Below are positions 9,667-13,170 of a stretch of DNA of 13,170 nucleotides, piece by piece. Each line of letters starts with the position of its first letter. The stretch's first letter is position 1. The notes below the pieces were generated by a model that saw nothing but the letters and a program-made list of their open reading frames with translations, had not been told where the DNA came from and did no database searches. A program made the position numbers and the translations under genes. Source of the DNA: Echinostoma caproni. Lineage: Eukaryota; Platyhelminthes; Trematoda; Plagiorchiida; Echinostomatidae. The stretch spans positions 15,592 to 28,761 of the forward strand of contig UZAN01044852.1 of assembly GCA_900618425.1 (NCBI GenBank), given 5' to 3'.

Positions 9667-10324
9667 ACGACAGACGGACGGAGGGAGGGACGCAGATACA
9701 CATAAAACGAAAGAACGAACACATGAGATCAGGAGAAAATCAACAAAGAAGAGAACTTAAGAGAACATGGGAGAAAACAAAAACCGCAAATTTCCTATTC
9801 ATGACTGATCAGATCACATTGAAATACTTGTTTTCACAAAGTGAGAATGAAGAAAGAAAACCAGGATGTAAACGGTTTTTCATTGAGATTCTCTTTATCG
9901 AAGTGAAAGAGAGAATTTAGGTCATCAGTATGCCATGATGACACGTGACAGCCTTCGACAGACCAAAGTGAACAAAGGTGAAGAAAGTAGGCTTTCAGTC
10001 CATTACACAAAACCAACAAAACAGTGTTCGCCACGGTATTATGGACAACGTGTGAGGTGTAGGGTCAGAGGGAGAGGAGGACGGTGGATGGGAAACTTTG
10101 AGCATAGCCAGTATTTGAACGAAAGGGAAATGCCGCGCGTAACGAGCATTGGTAGTGCATAGATTTCGCTGCTAGAACACGACTGCACAACGATGCACTT
10201 CACAGTACTGATAGGGCGGCTTCACCAAGTCATTCTGTATCACGAGGTGACAGAAACAACGACGACAGCAAGCGACAAATTTGGGACAAACAGGAAACCG
10301 ACGATAAACGCAACCACAATCAGA

Positions 10325-10833
10325 CTATTTTGTGGTCGATGGTGAATTCGACGATGAAGTTGAGCCAGCAATTGGAGATGGAATGGATGGAGTTGGCGCT
10401 TTGCTACCATTACTACCGGATGGAAACTGGATCAGGCTGGTTGCACTGTCTCCACCACCTCGATACTCGGTTGATTCACTACTACTCGCCGGACGATCAC
10501 GGCCCGTTCTATGCTGGGATGAGGATGCGCTGTCGTTCTCATCATCCGACGACCGTTCTTCACAAATAGACGGGGGTCTAGGCATGTTACTTCGCTGAGT
10601 CAGTGATAAGACCATACTGTCGTCCTCGGCGGAATATTCCCCACTGCTACTCAGGCGGGATTCGGCAGTTTTGGAAGCTTCTCGTCCGCCATCATTACTC
10701 ACAGAGGACGTGTACGACCAGCAGGGATTTGAATTGGAATCTTTGTGTGGAGGCATTCGTTCATTAACCTTATCAATCGCTTTCGCCTCCTCAAAGTTCT
10801 GAATTTTATGCGGAGTCCATGTGCCCGACATTG
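10325..10833 (-). CDS. Terminal coding exon of an unidentified protein
   Basis: This is the last coding exon of a minus-strand gene. It begins after an excellent acceptor (TTTTTTATTTCAG, the G at 10834). Its first two bases CA complete a codon begun by the upstream exon, followed by 168 codons and TAG at 10327-10325. The first 30 or so residues look ordered and probably conserved (GTWTPHKIQNFEEAKAID, then V-N-E-R-M-P-P-H-K). The remaining roughly 130 are low complexity, dominated by Ser with acidic clusters (S-S-G-E-Y-S-A-E-D-D-S; S-S-D-D-E-N-D) and S-P/T-P sites near the end (A-P-T-P-S-I-P-S-P). This composition suits a disordered, phosphorylated, PEST-like tail. An ATG lies at 10831-10829, so a start here is formally possible, but the exact phase fit with 11596-11693 favours continuation. 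I did not recognise the family and give no function. There is no signal peptide or membrane segment. The antisense open frames are shadows. Confidence 0.78.
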
Positions 10834-11595
10834 CTGAAATAAAAAAGGTAAGTCCATTGAATCAGTAGGAGTAATTGGTATCTTATCACTAAAACACTGT
10901 ATGGTGATATGGGTTTCACGAGATATCGAGTGACAAGCTGATGAATGCCGCAGATATTGAAGGAATCCATGTTAATCTGTGCAATTGAATTGTAACCAAG
11001 CTGTAGGAAAGTTTTGTCGGCTGTTCAAGCTACTGATTTAAGGAACCCACGGATAAAGCGAACAAAATCAACCGCTGGGAAGAAGAAATAAATATACTGG
11101 ACAGCACCTGATAATGTAGTTCTCCGGACCGACAGGTGGTTATAGAGTTATTCGATATTCAGTGGCTCATAGTATACCGGGATCGAATTAACACAACGGG
11201 GGACAGTATCGACTCTTACTCGTGATCAACTCAACTTGGTTTCGAATATCACCGATTGCATAGCGATTTTCACATCAAACAAGGTGGTGAAATCGAGGTA
11301 CACTGGGGTATAGCAAACGGTAAATCAACATCCCAGACGGCCTGTCGTGCAGTGTGAACAATCAGAAACCCAAGCCACAGGACGGCAATGCCAAAGAAAA
11401 GTTACACACCAAAGCCAGCTAGGGAATGCGATAACTTATTCACACGAACGTCACACTGAGTACGTAATAATATAGCTCTATTGGACAGAAGTAGAATAAT
11501 GCCAACTATTTAGAAACTTGACTGGACGCGAAACATAGACAACTGTAACCACACAAAAATAACCGTCAATCACACACACACACACACACACTCAC
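10834..11595 (-). other. Intron, 762 nt, phase 1
   Basis: The 5' splice site is GGCG|GTGAGT (GT at 11595-11594) and the 3' site is TTTTTTATTTCAG| (AG at 10835-10834). A branch-point match TACTGAT lies at 10867-10861, with the branch A at 10862, 28 nt before the acceptor. The sense strand is T-rich, as is common for introns. A (TG)10 repeat starts six bases into the intron. GT-AG ends, phase continuity and branch-point spacing agree, so the intron call is strong without transcript data. Confidence 0.75.
11571..11590. repeat. (CA)10 microsatellite next to a 5' splice site
   Basis: Ten perfect CA units lie on the + strand. In the minus-strand pre-mRNA this is (UG)10, beginning at intron position +6 directly after GUGAG. 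The last consensus base of the donor (+6) is therefore the first T of the repeat. Confidence 0.95.
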
Positions 11596-11693
11596 CGCCT
11601 TTGATGGTCTCACGTCCACCAGCCAACGCACCCAGGGGCAGCATTCCAGTAGGGGTCAAGCCCTTCAATTCCAGAATGGTTTCACTTTCCTCA
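11596..11693 (-). CDS. Internal coding exon of the same unidentified protein
   Basis: This 98-nt exon reads one base, then 32 codons, then one base. The acceptor is ACGCAATCACAG| with the AG at 11695-11694, preceded by a long pyrimidine-rich tract (about 11700-11735 on the + strand as purines). The donor is GGCG|GTGAGT. The residues begin E-E-S-E-T-I-L and continue as [19 protein letters not shown], then R-E-T-I-K-G; the final G joins CA of the next exon to give Ala. A stop (TGA) lies in frame just upstream of the acceptor, which fits an exon boundary. The ordered, Gly/Leu/Pro-containing sequence, unlike simple repeats around it, suggests a conserved segment, but I could not name the family. 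The previous exon must end with two bases of a codon and was not found. Confidence 0.65.
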
Positions 11694-13170
11694 CTGTGAT
11701 TGCGTTTTCAAAACGGGGAAGCGGTTGGGTAAAAGAGAAACAATCATGGTTGGTCAGGTAAGGCGTAGAGCACATGCGATTCGCGCAAAACTGGTATTAC
11801 AGAGTAAAAGGTCCCGCTTATTGCACACAACAAGATAATACTGACAGTGATAAGTTCAAAAATCATGAGCATTGAGAAAATAGCTAAAACAGAGAGAAAC
11901 TTGGCAAGATGTTTTCATCGGTGTGTTACAAAACATGTAGTCACTTCTTAATGAGTGCACTACTGTATTTTCTAAGGACATGAAAATTGGATACTTTGCT
12001 GTTTTGAAGCCTAGAGGCAGGAGAGAGACTCATCACGACAAATTAAACTGACTGTCACGTAGGTGGCTCAATGCGAAAGAATCAGAGAGAACCCGAGTAA
12101 CAGAAAGAGGCTGCTATCCACACGAGACGGACACGATCGCCGACAAGGCAAGTCAAGAAACACCTAATGCACCAAAGTATAAAGTTTCAGCTATAATGGA
12201 CGCGAAAAGAGAGGGATGTGAAGCAAGAGAGTGGAGCTGTTGGACAGCAATGGATTACGAGAATTGGATTGCTGTAAAAGTGCAAAATCGAAAATACCCA
12301 CTGAAAATCCGGAGAATTAGTCCAACTTGGTAAAGGCACGACCGAATTTAGAGGCCCCACAGAAAGAACTACAGCACTGTTTTTAATTTACATTTCATGA
12401 AGGCAGAATGTGACTGCAGAACCTTGGGAATTGAATTCAAAAAAATTTCCGTCCACATTGATAGGCCGAGGTTCGCAGGCATCTCCCCATTCTGTTCACC
12501 ATCTCAAATACGACACAGGTGCTTTCTGATATCAAACTGATGAACTGCTAGCTACGGAGTCTTGATTATGAAATATGACAACCAACAGTTGAAAGAAAAC
12601 GCANCGCAACGAAAACACGGAAGAATCGGTCGCAACTCGGCGCTTGGATTCGCAAAATGTAGCGGAAATTTAAGCGACGCATTAAGCTTGAACAACGCCC
12701 CATATAAATGCTAAGATTGGTGATAATGCTCAAACACAGACATACAATAAGCCAGATGGGTGACATGTGAGTACTGCTACTACCTCGAACAGCAATGAAA
12801 GAAATGCATAAACGCTCTACGATAGGTCATTAGGCACCCGAAAGCAGGTTTTGCGATACAATACCTTCCCGTACACCACGGCTTATTGTAATTGTAACCC
12901 GTAACAACGTACCAGACGTTTGCTCGATTTGCCCAGATCGACTTTTGGGCTAAGTATTTCGCTTATCTGAGTCAACAATTTAGGCGGATCCATTGCTCGA
13001 AACGCGAACAATAATGCCCCCCCCCAACCGTGCGGATTATTCGTCCCGGTTTTTGTGACTTAATTAGCATAGTACGCGGACAAAATCATCAATCATTTGA
13101 AAGAGAACAAGATAGTTTTGTCGAAACAAAAGACGGAAAAGGGAAGAGTGTGGGTGCATATCCCTTCGTG
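11694..13170. other. Upstream intron or flank of the minus-strand gene; no exon recognised
   Basis: If the exon at 11596-11693 is internal, this region holds the preceding intron and possibly earlier exons. I looked for minus-strand segments bounded by AG and GT with the needed phase and found none convincing. The open frame 12766-12566 on the minus strand has an ambiguous base (N at 12603) and no domain. Purine excess on the + strand continues to about 12.4 kb. A C9 run lies at 13017-13025. Confidence 0.4.

Larger units (their letters stand above)
8101..10324. other. Purine-rich non-coding region downstream of the minus-strand gene
   Basis: On the + strand A and G visibly outweigh T and C, with the densest purine stretch at about 8225-8300. 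This gives several + strand open frames (8113-8385, 8634-8996, 9461-9760, 9935-10162), because stop codons made of T are scarce. Their translations are Arg/Lys/Glu/Gln-rich low-complexity text without domains, so I do not call them genes. Read on the minus strand the region is pyrimidine-rich and directly follows the stop at 10327-10325. Its right part should hold that gene's 3' UTR. No AATAAA was seen on the minus strand; the nearest variant noted is GATAAA (9899 down to 9894), which is weak. Confidence 0.4.

Noticed and set aside
10330..10598. Two + strand open frames (79 and 88 codons) over the terminal exon
   Set aside because: They are antisense shadows of the minus-strand coding exon, which has splice-site and phase support.
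10840..10852. + strand donor consensus AAG|GTAAGT near the exon
   Set aside because: It lies in the complement of the minus-strand polypyrimidine tract. No + strand exon ends there, so it is a chance match.
12566..12766. 66-codon minus-strand frame as a possible upstream exon
   Set aside because: It contains the ambiguous base, has no domain, and does not show the AG/GT bounds with the phase required to join the exon at 11596-11693.

Overview
The window looks like nuclear DNA of an animal, most likely a flatworm and perhaps a trematode fluke. The reasons are a decayed non-LTR retrotransposon, canonical GT-AG exon boundaries, long non-coding stretches, simple repeats and no operon-like ORF packing. 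The phylum-level call is inference: no marker gene here settles it.

Layout on the + strand coordinates. 1-1315 shows no gene. 1316-3206 is a dead, rearranged jockey/CR1-like LINE in + orientation. It holds the end of an endonuclease domain, a reverse transcriptase with in-frame stops (F-A-D-D box at 2316-2327), a frameshifted C-terminal region, and a 3' end with AATAAA and an A run. 3207-4074 shows nothing firm. 4075-4570 is a sharply bounded GC-rich block with several short hairpins and no convincing ORF, probably an unclassified dispersed repeat. 4571-5788 is empty. 5789-6843 is a pair of about 158-160 bp near-identical inverted repeats around a 737 bp spacer, which looks like a foldback or MITE-like insertion. 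7024-7238 is a possible but weak + strand exon. 8.1-10.3 kb is non-coding and purine-rich on the + strand, with two alternating purine/pyrimidine tracts.

The only convincing host gene lies on the - strand. An internal exon (11693 down to 11596) is followed by a 762 nt intron and a terminal exon (10833 down to 10325). The exon phases fit exactly (G|CA), both intron ends and a branch-point match are canonical, and together they encode the C-terminal 201-202 residues of a protein I could not name. It has a short conserved-looking segment ([19 protein letters not shown]) and then a Ser/acidic low-complexity tail. A (TG)10 repeat starts at intron position +6, directly behind the 5' splice site. 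Earlier exons were not found and probably lie in the rest of the window or beyond 13170.

I found no tRNA, rRNA, CRISPR array, defence system or bacterial-type feature. The observations most worth checking are the inverted-repeat element, the GC-rich structured repeat and the splice-site-adjacent GT repeat.
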